64,000 nucleotides of DNA from Amorphochlora amoebiformis. Lineage: Eukaryota > Cercozoa > Chlorarachniophyceae. The first letter of the stretch is position 1, and each line of letters starts with the position of its first letter. Where the stretch lies: contig BAAHQB010000104.1 in the NCBI GenBank assembly GCA_054601695.1, forward strand, positions 310,001 to 374,000, read 5' to 3'. Made by a program: the position numbers and the translations under genes. The notes beneath the pieces are model-generated. The model was not told where the DNA came from. It searched no databases and worked only from the letters and a program-made list of their open reading frames with translations. Positions 30,288-46,097 of the stretch are shown in pieces.

Positions 30288-30495
30288 GAATATGTATATA
30301 CGGCAAATACATAGGCATCTTGTTAACTTCTAATGTGTCATTTTTGTATTTCATGTCCACCCCTCTCTCTCATCGTCCTTTTCAACACTGTATGATTATG
30401 CATATAATATGTATGTTATATGTATATATATATATGTATATATATCTATACATGTATATATATATAGATAAATATATACATCTGTATGTCTATAC

Positions 30496-30540
<45 letters not shown>

Positions 30541-31165
30541 TATATACTGATAATAATAATAATATCTACATATACATACACACACATACGTAGCTATATG
30601 TATCGTTAAATCTTGCCCTAGCACCAACCAAACACAAGTTCGAATGGAAAGCTGAGGTCACAAATAATAATAAGTGATCAGCGTCAACCTTTGGCTTGTT
30701 CTTGTCAATAAACCACCTCTTGATGTAGTTCTGAGGGGAAGAGGAGAGGGGTTGGACATTGGGAGAGCAATGCTTTCTTTTGGGTGGGTTTATAGGTATG
30801 ATATATATAATATATATTTATTTATTTATATCTACATATGAATATATGCATATACATTGTGTAAAGAATTGTATGTACATTTAATAGATATACATTTTTA
30901 AACATGTGCATGAACGTATGTATTATATGGGCACTATATATATGTTTACATAAGATACATGTACTTGTATAAGTAGAACACATCAAATGTATACACATAC
31001 ATATTAGACATACTTATATATATATATATATAGTATATCTATATATATATATATAGTATATATATATGTAATACATGTGTATAATAATAATAATACCTGC
31101 TTACACAGCTTGAATCTCTGCGTTTGGATGAACCATTGTCTGTAGGTCTATGTATACATATTACA

Positions 31166-31196
<31 letters not shown>

Positions 31197-32074
31197 TATA
31201 TACGTATACATGTATACACATATATATTTGTATATATATATATATATAAATTTATAATATATATATTTATAATATTATATATATATAAATATATATATGT
31301 ATATATATATATACATATATGAACAAAAAAATATATCATATACGTATACATAGTAGTAATATTATAAGTCGTAAGTATGCTCATATTCGTGTGTATTTAC
31401 GAGTCGTGAGAGCGTAAATGGTATTGAGTGTGAACATTTTACATAATTCACTATCAATCATGAGCGATTACAACGCGTATACATACATACATACACTGCC
31501 TTTTACCGGCCCCTCGTACCAAATTTTATTCATATCTGCATGCATGTATATATTATATGTTTATATATATGCATTATATAATATATATATATGTATATAT
31601 ATATATATAATATAAATATATATATATATATAATGTCTTAACCTCATGCCCTAATATCCAAGCTCAAGTCGAATTGAATTCTTATCCTGAGTCAATCTTA
31701 TCACCTAACCCTAGCCACCGTAACCCTAAGTCTAGGTTTCACCTCTAGCTCGTTGTCCCATATTTGCGAATTGTTGATGTTCCAGCCTGGCGATATACAC
31801 TCATATATGTATATATATATATATATATATATTATTTTTATATATTACATATAAATATATATATATATATAAGATATCTTGTCTATATACATATATATGC
31901 ATATATGTATAGGTATGAATATATATACATACAATACATATGTATGAACAATTACAATAGTCAGTGTACATGTATAAACGAGTATGTGACATCTGAAACA
32001 CGATATGTGTGTATATTTACTAAAGCATAAATGTAGCATATATATATTATATATATATATATATGTATATATGT

Positions 32075-32124
<50 letters not shown>

Positions 32125-33173
32125 GTATATATATATGTGTGTGTGTATATATTTAAAATATATATAATACACCTTTGCATGATATTTACATGATATTATA
32201 TATATATATACATATATACATATATATATATATAATATATATATCTATATCTATATATATATATATATATATATTACGTATTTATACAATACCCCTACCC
32301 TCCCAAACCCCAACCATAAACCCTTCCAAACCCAACCCCAGAACACCTGGAAACCACTTGGGATCCTCGTCCGGTTTCCAATAGTAGTCTGTATAATATA
32401 TAGGGATGGGTGTGTGCATGCATAATTACAATGAATATACATGGAATATTCAAGTTATCATGCGTGTACATACATATAGACATATATAATATATACATTA
32501 TACCTACATATATATATATATAGATGTATATGTACATGTGTGTTTACATATGTGTAAACTATCATATGTACGCTAGCCTCAAGGGTACGGTTGAGATTCT
32601 CAAATCTTTCTTGGTTTCACAGTTAGGGTGCTTAACGTTAGCATAAGCATAATTAGCGTTAGCGTCAGCGTCAGACGGGCGTCACCCTCCGCATCAGGAT
32701 TAGGGTAAATAGTATAGGACTAAGATATGCTAAATTGGGGTTACGGTTAGGACTAGAGTGTGGATTAGGATTAGTTCGATTTAGGATTAGGCTTGGGTCT
32801 CTTAAATGCTGCGGATTGATAATATAAGGATAGGGTTAAGGTTATAGTTTGCCTGTATAGTTGATGACTCGGTCCCTGAGGTGCTTGGGGTCCTCCCAGA
32901 AGTCTTTGTCCCGCATTTGCTGAATGTGTGCGTATGTGTGTATACATTTCCTGACATGCATGTTGAAAATATATATTTCACCTTTTTGTCGAGGGGAATG
33001 ACTTCAAGATATCTCTCGGTGCTGTTTCGATGTCTCTGTATATATATATATACATATATATATATATGTATTATATACTATATATATATAATTCTATACA
33101 TATTATATGATACATACACACACATACGTACGTACAGGTACATTACATTATAATAAACACACACACACATACA

Positions 33174-33220
<47 letters not shown>

Positions 33221-33334
33221 TATGTACATGTGTATATGTGTGTGTACACATATGTACACATGTATGTGTAAATATGTATTTATGAATTTGGTACCTGCGT
33301 ATTGTCTTTCACCCAGTCTGGTATCTTCACTAAG

Positions 33335-33384
<50 letters not shown>

Positions 33385-33408
33385 GTATATATGTACATAC
33401 ATACATAT

Positions 33409-33445
<37 letters not shown>

Positions 33446-33480
33446 AAATATAATGTATGCGTACATAGAGCGTATTTACA

Positions 33481-33521
<41 letters not shown>

Positions 33522-33625
33522 TTAGTAGGAAGGGAGGAACACTTACAATGGTACCAGTCCCTATCGAAATTTGAAGTCATATTCCACACACACCACATAT
33601 GTATATATATATATATATGTGTGTA

Positions 33626-33680
<55 letters not shown>

Positions 33681-33989
33681 ATATAATATTGGTAGGAGGA
33701 GGAAACTTACCAGGGTACCATCCCCTATCGAAAGTCGAAGACATGTTCCACTGCAAGTTTGACCGATTTCCGCGTGCTTTTCTGACGTGGACATGTGCAA
33801 ATTTATGGACATTATATTTACTCATAGATAATAATACATACATAGAGTTGTATTATACTATGTTGTTACATCTAATTACACGTAAATAGCTAGCATATAT
33901 ATATTTATATCTCTTATATAGATATATATATATATATATATATAAATTTGTATATGGATTATAGGAATATATATTTATATCTCATATAT

Positions 33990-34022
<33 letters not shown>

Positions 34023-34048
34023 AATCTATGCATGCATGCATTTCTATG

Positions 34049-34082
<34 letters not shown>

Positions 34083-34251
34083 GTGGTTTAATTTCATTAA
34101 AATATTTCCAATCACACACGTATGTGGATATATACAAAACATATATTTTTATATTTATATATATATATATATATGCAATTATAATGTATAGAGATATATC
34201 ACATGTGTATGGACATACATATATGTATACACACACACACACACACATGTG

Positions 34252-34288
<37 letters not shown>

Positions 34289-34412
34289 TTTCGTACATTT
34301 TATACTATTTACATTTATACATATATATATATATATATATATACTTGCATATATATATATATATATATCTAGTGTATACATACATGCATATATAAACCTT
34401 CCATATATACAC

Positions 34413-34508
<96 letters not shown>

Positions 34509-34602
34509 TATCTAATATATATACATATATATAATATATTATACATATATATATATATATGTGTGTGTTTACATATTACATGTGTACAATGTACACACAC
34601 AC

Positions 34603-34635
<33 letters not shown>

Positions 34636-34828
34636 CGTAGATATGTAATATTCACATATATCTCAATATAGAAATAATTAAAATATATGATATCGTTATA
34701 TATACTAATATATGTAAACATATACTAATATATATGTATACATATGATAATATATGTATACATACAAACCTCGCGGCAAGGGACAAGTCGTCAATCCTCT
34801 TAAACTCCTGGGTATATGTGTAATGTTC

Positions 34829-34872
<44 letters not shown>

Positions 34873-34988
34873 TATATATATATAGATAAATATATCACGA
34901 TTTGCATATACATATATATATATAGATATATGTATATGCAATCGTGATACATATATATATACAAATATATTGCTATATAAATATATAT

Positions 34989-35023
<35 letters not shown>

Positions 35024-35400
35024 TCATATAAATCTAGACATATACACATATACATATCACGATTTGCATATACTATATATATATATATATACATATATAA
35101 TGTACATACACATGTACGTATAGATATGTGTGTATTATGTACATACATATGCATACATATGTATGTATGTATATGTATATATTATAAGTACGTTTGAATA
35201 TGTGTATGACCGCGCGCACATGTAATTGTAATGTAATGTCCCCACATACATTATAATGTGAATATATATATATATATGTGTGTGTGTCTGTATATATAAC
35301 ATGTATATATACACACATTATATATATATATATATGTACATTTATATATATGTATATAATATATATAATATAGATATATATGTATATATGTATATATATG

Positions 35401-35436
<36 letters not shown>

Positions 35437-35631
35437 ATGTATAGCACCCTCCAGTCTATATCCTCGGAAAGGGAAGTCTGCTGGATGTCGGAGGAGCACA
35501 CCTATATTTATTTATATATTAGATACACATATATTATATATATGTATGTATATAAATAATATATATGTGTATGCATAACATATATTGTATAATATGACAA
35601 GGAAACTACCACATGCATATATATATATGTA

Positions 35632-35672
<41 letters not shown>

Positions 35673-35771
35673 ATATATATGTATATATTTGTTATGTACA
35701 TGTACATATATATATATATATATATGTATAATATATATATATACATACATATATATATATTAGACATATAT

Positions 35772-35810
<39 letters not shown>

Positions 35811-35924
35811 CATATGTATGCATATTCCGTCCACTGAGATCTGTCAAATATGGTCATATCATATAACCACACATACATACAAATCAAGTACATGTATTTT
35901 TATATACATGCCTTCCATGTATAC

Positions 35925-35969
<45 letters not shown>

Positions 35970-36081
35970 AAATGATGCAAATGATGTATAAGTATGTCCA
36001 ATGATTAAGAATCTCTGCCAAAGGTTTACCGATTGCGTCTTGTGATGAAACCGCACCAGCTGAGGATTGTCCGCTGCATAT

Positions 36082-36129
<48 letters not shown>

Positions 36130-36358
36130 GTCAGTACAATCGTATCGTTATGTAAATAATACAAACGCGTAAATACGTATGAATACAAACTATGTATATT
36201 TATGTACATTTATATTTATATTCAATAATATTTAAATATATCTATGTACATATATGTTGTATATATATATATATATATATACATACATATATATGTATGC
36301 ATGCTGTAAATATATATTGATATATGTGTGTTTGTATATATGTATGTCCACACATGTA

Positions 36359-36396
<38 letters not shown>

Positions 36397-36781
36397 TATA
36401 TAATATATATATATATATATAAATGGATAGATATCTATATACGCACGCAAAACCAAACCCCGAAATTGAGCAAAAAAAAGGAAAAAGCAGACATAATAAA
36501 GAAACAAAACTATAACTGAAACAGCGGAAAAAGTGGAGGGGGGGGTGGGAGGGAGCTAAAAAAAAAAAGGAAAGAATAAGAAAGATTCAAACTCACAATC
36601 AAACGAAGTAGTCGACGTATTGGTCCGAAACAAAAAGGTCCCTGCGGGTAGGCCCCAGGGATCTAGGGGGGTGACCCCATTCTGTTTCTTCAGGTTTCGT
36701 ACTCCCAGAGCCTCGTATAAGCTGTAAAATTTTTTCTTACTTACTTTCGGCTTGGTATAGGTATGTAATATTTGTTAAAAT

Positions 36782-36834
<53 letters not shown>

Positions 36835-36846
36835 TACATATACACA

Positions 36847-36877
<31 letters not shown>

Positions 36878-37122
36878 GTATACATTTATACATGTGTGTA
36901 TACATATACATAGATATATACACATATATATATACAAATTATATATGTATATGTACACGTATATATATATATATATACAAATTATACATGTATATGTATA
37001 TGTACACGTGTATATATATATATATATATATTATATATGTATATATACATATACGTATAGTCAACCGGGCGCCAGGGGAGTAGACCTCCTCCTCCTTGGT
37101 TTCTTCACTCCTGACATATGAG

Positions 37123-37154
<32 letters not shown>

Positions 37155-37234
37155 TATATATATATATATATTTATGTACATATTTATATATATATATATA
37201 TATATATATACATACGTAGATATTATATATAAAA

Positions 37235-37270
<36 letters not shown>

Positions 37271-37308
37271 CATACATTATATTTACATTAATAGACAACA
37301 TAGTACGT

Positions 37309-37347
<39 letters not shown>

Positions 37348-38054
37348 ATGTACGACATAAACATTGAGTCAACAGAGAGAGAGTCTCGAGAGAGGCTGAA
37401 TAGAGAGACTCAGTAGAAAGACTCAATAGAGAGATTCAAACGAGAATCAAGAGAGAGAATCAAGAGATAGAGTGGAGAGAGAGTGAGTCAAGAGAATGAG
37501 AGTCGAGAGAGAGAGAGAGAGAGTAGAGATAGAGAGTTGAGATAGAGAGAGATAGAGAGAGTAGAGAGGGATGGTAGAGAGAGAGGGTCGAGAGAGAGGG
37601 TCGAGAGAGAGGGTCGAGAGAGAGGGTCCAGGGAGAAGGGTCGAGAGAGAGTCGAGAAAGAGGGTCGAGAGAGAGGGTCGAGAGAGAGGGTCGAGAGAGA
37701 GGGTCGAGAGAGAGGGTCGAGAGTGTCGAGAGAGAGGGAGTGGATAAAGGGTCGAGAGAGAAGAGAGAGAGAAACGTGTGGAGACAGTCGACAGACACAA
37801 AGAGAGTATACACAGATATATCTCTATATACGTACATGTGTATATACACAATATATATATATATATGTATATATACACCATAAAAAAAAATTTAATGTAC
37901 CTGTACAAATTGCATATTTATGAGTATACATATTATATAATATGTATATATATATATATAATATATATACGATGTATATTATTTACTGTGAGTCACGACG
38001 CCCGTCAAAGTTGAGCATGCCTGTCACCAGAATATTAACTTATTACGTACCATG

Positions 38055-38093
<39 letters not shown>

Positions 38094-38143
38094 ATATACG
38101 TATATATATAGTCACCGGAATATTAATTTATTATGTACCATAT

Positions 38144-38187
<44 letters not shown>

Positions 38188-38329
38188 TAATATATGTATA
38201 TCTACATACATACATAATACAATATATACACATATACACATATGTATATATATATATATAGAACATATGAAAACATATACATACGTATATTTATATGTAT
38301 ATAAATACACATATATATATATGTATATA

Positions 38330-38373
<44 letters not shown>

Positions 38374-38720
38374 TGCGGATGTTGAGCATCCCTCTCGTAA
38401 AAGTATTAATTTATTGTAAGCATATACACATATAAGCTACATGCATATGTTCAGAGTATCAAATACACATACCGTACATATCTTCATAATACTAGCTCAA
38501 TATAAATGTATACCCCAGACACATATGCATGTATATGTCAAGAATATTAACTTCTTATAAATGTAGGATACATGTACATATAAAATATATATATATATAT
38601 ATAACGGTACGTATAAATATTTATACATAATGGTATATATATATATAATATATATATATATATATACGTAAACATGGAATGTATATTTGTAAACGAATGC
38701 GATATTAATATGTATTTATT

Positions 38721-38773
<53 letters not shown>

Positions 38774-38915
38774 TATATATATATATATATATAAATATAT
38801 ATATGCATGTACATATAATATAGATGTATATATGTATAATGCATACTAGTGCGTATATTTTGCTACATACATACATTTATGTATATATATATATATGGTA
38901 TATATATATATGTGT

Positions 38916-38969
<54 letters not shown>

Positions 38970-39397
38970 ATATATTTGTATATATAGACTTTATATATAC
39001 ATATTTACACACATATGTAGATATACGTATGCATTATATATACATGTATATATATATATATATATGTAATATATACAAAGAGATTTTATATATATATTTA
39101 CACATATGTAGATATATGTATGCATTATATACATACATATATATATTTTTATGCATACATACATATATATATATATATAAATATAGATATATATATATTC
39201 ATATATATATATATATATATATATAATATCTTTATATATTTATACAAATACATATATATATATATGTACATATATAAACATATATACATACATCTGTATA
39301 AATTATACGAAATTGTACCTTTGGATTTGTTGACCATATACTCTAATTTGTCATCCGTCTGGAACAGAGATAGTTTATACGCACACACATACATATA

Positions 39398-39443
<46 letters not shown>

Positions 39444-39585
39444 ATAATATATATATATATATAAAATTATATATATATTATATATATATGTATATATTTG
39501 TAATATATATATATATATATAGTATATATAAATATATATATTTATATATATATATATTTTAAAGAAATGTAAGTACACAATGCGT

Positions 39586-39620
<35 letters not shown>

Positions 39621-39686
39621 GTATATGTATATTACACATGTACAGAAAAGTGTATCATATAGGGTACACTCACACTTATATATATT

Positions 39687-39766
<80 letters not shown>

Positions 39767-39783
39767 CATATATGTCTGTATTG

Positions 39784-39816
<33 letters not shown>

Positions 39817-40050
39817 TTACATATACGTTACACACTTACATGTGTATATACATGTAATATATATATGTGTATATGTATATATATATATTTATATATATAT
39901 ATATATATATATGTGTGTATATATTTGTGTATATGTGCATAAGTATGTATGTATGCGTGTTTGTGTGTATGTATACTTGCAGATACTATTTATCTACACA
40001 TGTCTGTGAGTCTGCGTAAATACAATATATATATTATATATATATATGTG

Positions 40051-40083
<33 letters not shown>

Positions 40084-40270
40084 ATATATATATATGTGTA
40101 TATATTTGTGTATATGTGCATAAGTATGTATGTATGCGTGTTTGTGTGTATGTATACTTGCAGATACTATTTATCTACACATGTCTGTGAGTCTGCGTAA
40201 ATACAATATATATATATATATATATATACATTATTTATTTATATATGTACAAATATATAAATATAAATAC

Positions 40271-40306
<36 letters not shown>

Positions 40307-40358
40307 GTATACATATATATATATAAATGTATGTATATAATAAATATATATGTACATG

Positions 40359-40407
<49 letters not shown>

Positions 40408-40667
40408 AACACACACATATATATACATACATATACATGTGTGTATATATAAAAAATGTGTATAAACAAATATTATATATATATTGCTCATATTCATACA
40501 AAATATACATACATAAATATACATATATACACACACACATATATATATATCAATATTATGAACTGTATATGCATTACGCTCTGAATTTCTTCCCTCAAAT
40601 AGCGCATTTCTGGCGTATTCAACGGATCTTCCGTGTGCTCTGACCACGCTAATAATTCAAGATAATA

Positions 40668-40706
<39 letters not shown>

Positions 40707-41024
40707 TGTGTATGTTTGTGTTTGTAATATTCCTATTTACATACATACATCTATATATGATATTATACAATGTATGGATGTATATATATAATTTATATAC
40801 ATATATATCTATATATATATATTAACATGATGTAATGTACATCTATATGTTCTATATATACGTCAATGTGTATGTGTTATATATATATATATATATAAAT
40901 ATATATATATATATGTATGTATGTGTATTAAATATACATATATATCATATATTTTCACATAACATAACATATGAATATGTGAATAATTTTTTTATAAACA
41001 TGTGTAAATATATGAACAATGTAC

Positions 41025-41055
<31 letters not shown>

Positions 41056-41062
41056 TAATATG

Positions 41063-41127
<65 letters not shown>

Positions 41128-41185
41128 ATATGTATATGTGTATGTATATGTGTATGTATATGTGTATATGTGTGCGTGTGTGTGC

Positions 41186-41223
<38 letters not shown>

Positions 41224-41280
41224 GTATGTATGTAGATGCATGCATAATACATAAATATGTATATATATATATTATATATG

Positions 41281-41320
<40 letters not shown>

Positions 41321-41402
41321 CATAGTTATGTACATACGTATATATTTGTGCATACATGCAGTATGTATACATGTACGTATGTAATTAAATATATCTTTCG
41401 TC

Positions 41403-41442
<40 letters not shown>

Positions 41443-41630
41443 TATATATATATATACATGTATAACGAGTATTCGATATCCTAATCCACTCTCACATAAA
41501 TCCACAGTCAATCAGAAAATAGGCATAGAAAGAAATATGCGTATGATGAATACAGTGAGATGGCGGGAGTTGCCAGCCTGGAGGAGGATCCGACTCAGAG
41601 TCCATCCACGCATGACTACTGCTTCCTAGG

Positions 41631-41679
<49 letters not shown>

Positions 41680-41696
41680 ATATATATATATATGTG

Positions 41697-41754
<58 letters not shown>

Positions 41755-41776
41755 GTATATGTGCGCGTGTGTATGC

Positions 41777-41823
<47 letters not shown>

Positions 41824-42484
41824 ACATACACATATATATATATATATATATATGTACATACATACATATATTTACATATAATATATACATATATATATAT
41901 AATATTTATATATATATATATGTATATGTATATATTTATTTACACATGTGTACAATTACGTTTCGATTTGATTTCTATGTAAGGTATGATGTATGTATGT
42001 CTATATGTATCCATGTATATATATGTAAGAATATATATATTTATATATATAAATATATATATATATGTTATTTATACATGTATATATATATATTATATAT
42101 GTGTATGTATATGTATATAGATATTTATATGTATGTATATGTATATGTATATACTAAATGTACACAAACACATATACATGTAATAAATAAATACATATAC
42201 ATATATATATATATATATATATTCATATATACATATATATGTATATACATACATATATATATACTTACATATATATATATATGTAAGTATGTATAATGTG
42301 TATATGTATATATATATATATATGTATAATGTGTGTAAGCCATATTAGAAGGAAATAAGACTTCGAGGGTTACATTTAGGTTTCCTGTAAATGTGTTTTT
42401 GTACATTCCATATTCATATATATATATATATATATGTATATAATATATATACGTACACATATATATATATTATATATATGGATA

Positions 42485-42525
<41 letters not shown>

Positions 42526-42947
42526 ATATATATATATATATATTATATATATGTATACATTTATATGTATGTATATGTAAATGTATATATATATATATAC
42601 ATACATATATATATATATATATATTTACATGTTGTATTATGTAGAATATATGTACACGGAAATATAAATATATAGCTCTATATATGTATAATAGTCAACA
42701 TGTAATACAAAATACGTAATATATTACATATACATATATATTAATGTATACATATGTACAAAGAATACCTTGAGCTGTTCTTTGGTATAGTATGAGTGTT
42801 TAGGGTCGCGCTCCCTGAAGTTGTACTGGTACAGGGAGTCAAACATATATATCATTAGAATACTAATTAATATTATTATTATTAATAATATTAGTAGTAT
42901 ATATACACACATACATATGTATATGTATGTGTATATATATATGTAGA

Positions 42948-42990
<43 letters not shown>

Positions 42991-43246
42991 GTATATATGT
43001 ATATACGTATGTCTATATTCATATAATTATATGCATACTTATCATTGTCATTGTTATAATATAGGTATTACATGTAAAAATAATATAAGTATATATATAA
43101 TGTAAAAATATAAGTATATATATAATATATTCATATGTATCAATGTATACAGTACGTTTTTATATGTTTATACGTATATGCATGTATATGTATTCTACCA
43201 TATAATCTACATCATATATTTTTATATATTAAACGTATATGGACAC

Positions 43247-43285
<39 letters not shown>

Positions 43286-43432
43286 CGTATGGGCATACGT
43301 ATACATACATATATATATACATATATATATATATATGTATATGTATATACTATATAATCTGCATCATATGTTTTTGTATATTATACGTATATGAGCATAT
43401 CTATATATATGCACGGCATACATATACATACA

Positions 43433-43473
<41 letters not shown>

Positions 43474-44252
43474 GTATATATATATGTATATATAATATGT
43501 ATGTATTACTATTTATTTACTATTTATTTATACACACATATGTATATTTTAGATAGATAGATGAATACGTATATATATATATATAATATATATATATATA
43601 TATTATCCATTTAGATACATAAAATGAATACTGTGTAACAAACAAAAAGTGCTATAAGTATCTCATCCATAAAAAACAAATATTACAAAAAAAAACATGT
43701 AGCAGCTTACCGGAAAGTCCGTAAGATACGTATCCCTCAGCGACATGAGATCCATTGGCCCTCTCTGAGAACCGTTAGGGTTAAGGTTAGACTCAGGGTT
43801 CGGTTTGTGGCTATTGTGATAAGTTCATGACTGCATTTTGCTACGGTTCGGTGTGTGGAGTGATAGGAGTGATAGGAGGGAGGGGAGAGAGTGTGAAGAA
43901 GAGAGGAAGGGAAAAAGAGGGGGCGAAAGGAGGAATGTTAAAGAGAGGGAGGGTGCTAGAGAGGGAAGAGAGAGCGAGGGTCGGCGAAAGAGAAAGAGAA
44001 GAGAGAGGAAGAGTGAAAGAGATAGAGAGGATAGCGAATAGGAGAAAGGTATAACAGTGAAGAAGAGGGAGGGAAAAATCGAGCCTTGGTTGGGCTGGAA
44101 GGAGGGTTCAAGTGAGAGTTAGGGTTAGGTTGGAGAGTCTTAACTGGAGTTGGGAGTTAAGGTTAGGGTGATTACCACGTGCTGAGGTACCACGGTCTCA
44201 TAATACCTGGATGTTGCAAACATATACATATGTATATATGCATATATATAGG

Positions 44253-44293
<41 letters not shown>

Positions 44294-44748
44294 AGCGCAA
44301 CGGTAGCCCTGGTAGTCCAGGATTAGGTTCGGTTGAAGTCCGTTTGGATTATCACAATAAAAAAGGAAATTCTCAGACGGTTTATTAAAGATATTTTGGG
44401 AACGTTCTAAGTTCTCGAGCACACTCGAAACCTCGGGGAAGTTCTGAAAGCGTGACAAGCGTGACGTCACGTCCTGTCATCCTCGCAAATTCTGTCACTA
44501 CCGCGTGCTACCGGTTATACCGGGTACTACCGGATATGCTACCGGATATGAGACGATCTCCAAGAATCTCTGAATCTCCAGCGATCTCCACCTATCTGTA
44601 GTATACTTAGTATACGTACCACTATACTTCAACAAGCTATCGATATCTACTCTTCCTACTGCGTACCCTCATGCTATTTATAGTGTTGCTTCAACAATCT
44701 CTCTCTATATACATACATATTTATATGTATATATGAACATAAATATAC

Positions 44749-44811
<63 letters not shown>

Positions 44812-44926
44812 CAATATATACATTTATACATATACTACACGATCAGGCTCATGAGCAGGTGTAATGCAATGGGGTATACCCTTGTCGATATTAGTATATA
44901 TATATATATATATAATATATATACAT

Positions 44927-44958
<32 letters not shown>

Positions 44959-45001
44959 ATATATATATATGCATATGTATATATATATATATACATACAT
45001 T

Positions 45002-45040
<39 letters not shown>

Positions 45041-45367
45041 TTACATGTATATATACGTAGATAGATAATTATATATTAAGGAAAAACGTAGGTATTATAT
45101 CATATTATATATACTAAATTATGCATGGATATGTATACTTGACAGGATCTTTGAGGGGCCCATTGAAGTTATCCTGTAACTCCTCTGAAAATGTATATAT
45201 CAAAATTATATATATATATATAAATATGTATGTTTTATATATATATATTATATATTCCATATATTATATGTTTGTGTGTGTGTATGTGTGATATGTGTCT
45301 GTGCAAGTACATATGTGTATATATTTATACAAACATATTCCTTTTTTATACATACACACAAAGTTAG

Positions 45368-45405
<38 letters not shown>

Positions 45406-45742
45406 GCGTATGTGTGTATGTATGTATATATAGGTGTGTGTGTGTGTGTACATGAAGACATAACACATAGAATATATGTAAAATTGTAATATATGTAAAA
45501 TATAATATACACATAACAAAGATTCACACATTTATAAATTTTATATTTCTATATTTATATATATATATATTTATATATATATATTTATTTATTTATTTAC
45601 ATATGTATATATATATATATATAATATTTTGATATGTAAAGAGATAAATATATTGAGAATACTGTGTAGACAGAGGCCAAAGGCTTTTCTGTCTCTAATC
45701 TACACAATTGTCACAGGAACATAAGCATATAAAATAAATAAG

Positions 45743-45777
<35 letters not shown>

Positions 45778-46058
45778 TAGAAATCATCGGAAACCTGGGA
45801 TTTCCTCTGAGGTAGAAGACACTTGTTGGCCCCTCAAGAATACATCCTGTGCTCTAGCCCTTCCATCTGACACGGACGACCATGAGTTTACTCTATAATA
45901 CAATGCACATGCTAATTCATCTATACACATCTGGTGTATGATCCTGATGCAGGTAGCCATAAGCCGAGTTTATACGCATTAAACATGCATGCTGGGAAGT
46001 GTACATGTATTCATGTTCATTTATATTGCAGATTTTTTACATTTGTATCTTTCTTGTC

Positions 46059-46097
<39 letters not shown>

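Noticed and set aside
35820-35850. Possible small minus-strand exon near TTGACAG/ATCTCAGTGGACGG
   Set aside because: Flanking exons 36073-36030 and 35501-35448 are already phase-compatible, and no convincing donor is seen.
41521-41634. Plus-strand frame with protein-like content ([20 protein letters not shown])
   Set aside because: It is antisense to the phase-fitting exon 41593-41554 of the minus gene, and no plus-strand partner exons exist nearby.
42340-42400. Possible minus-strand exon reading [13 protein letters not shown]
   Set aside because: Has an acceptor, but phase 0 entry hits TAA at once, and the neighbouring exons already join in phase without it.
44838-44877. Possible exon with frame [13 protein letters not shown] on the minus strand
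   Set aside because: Every phase either meets a stop or breaks the join to 44206-44176; exons on both sides join in phase without it.
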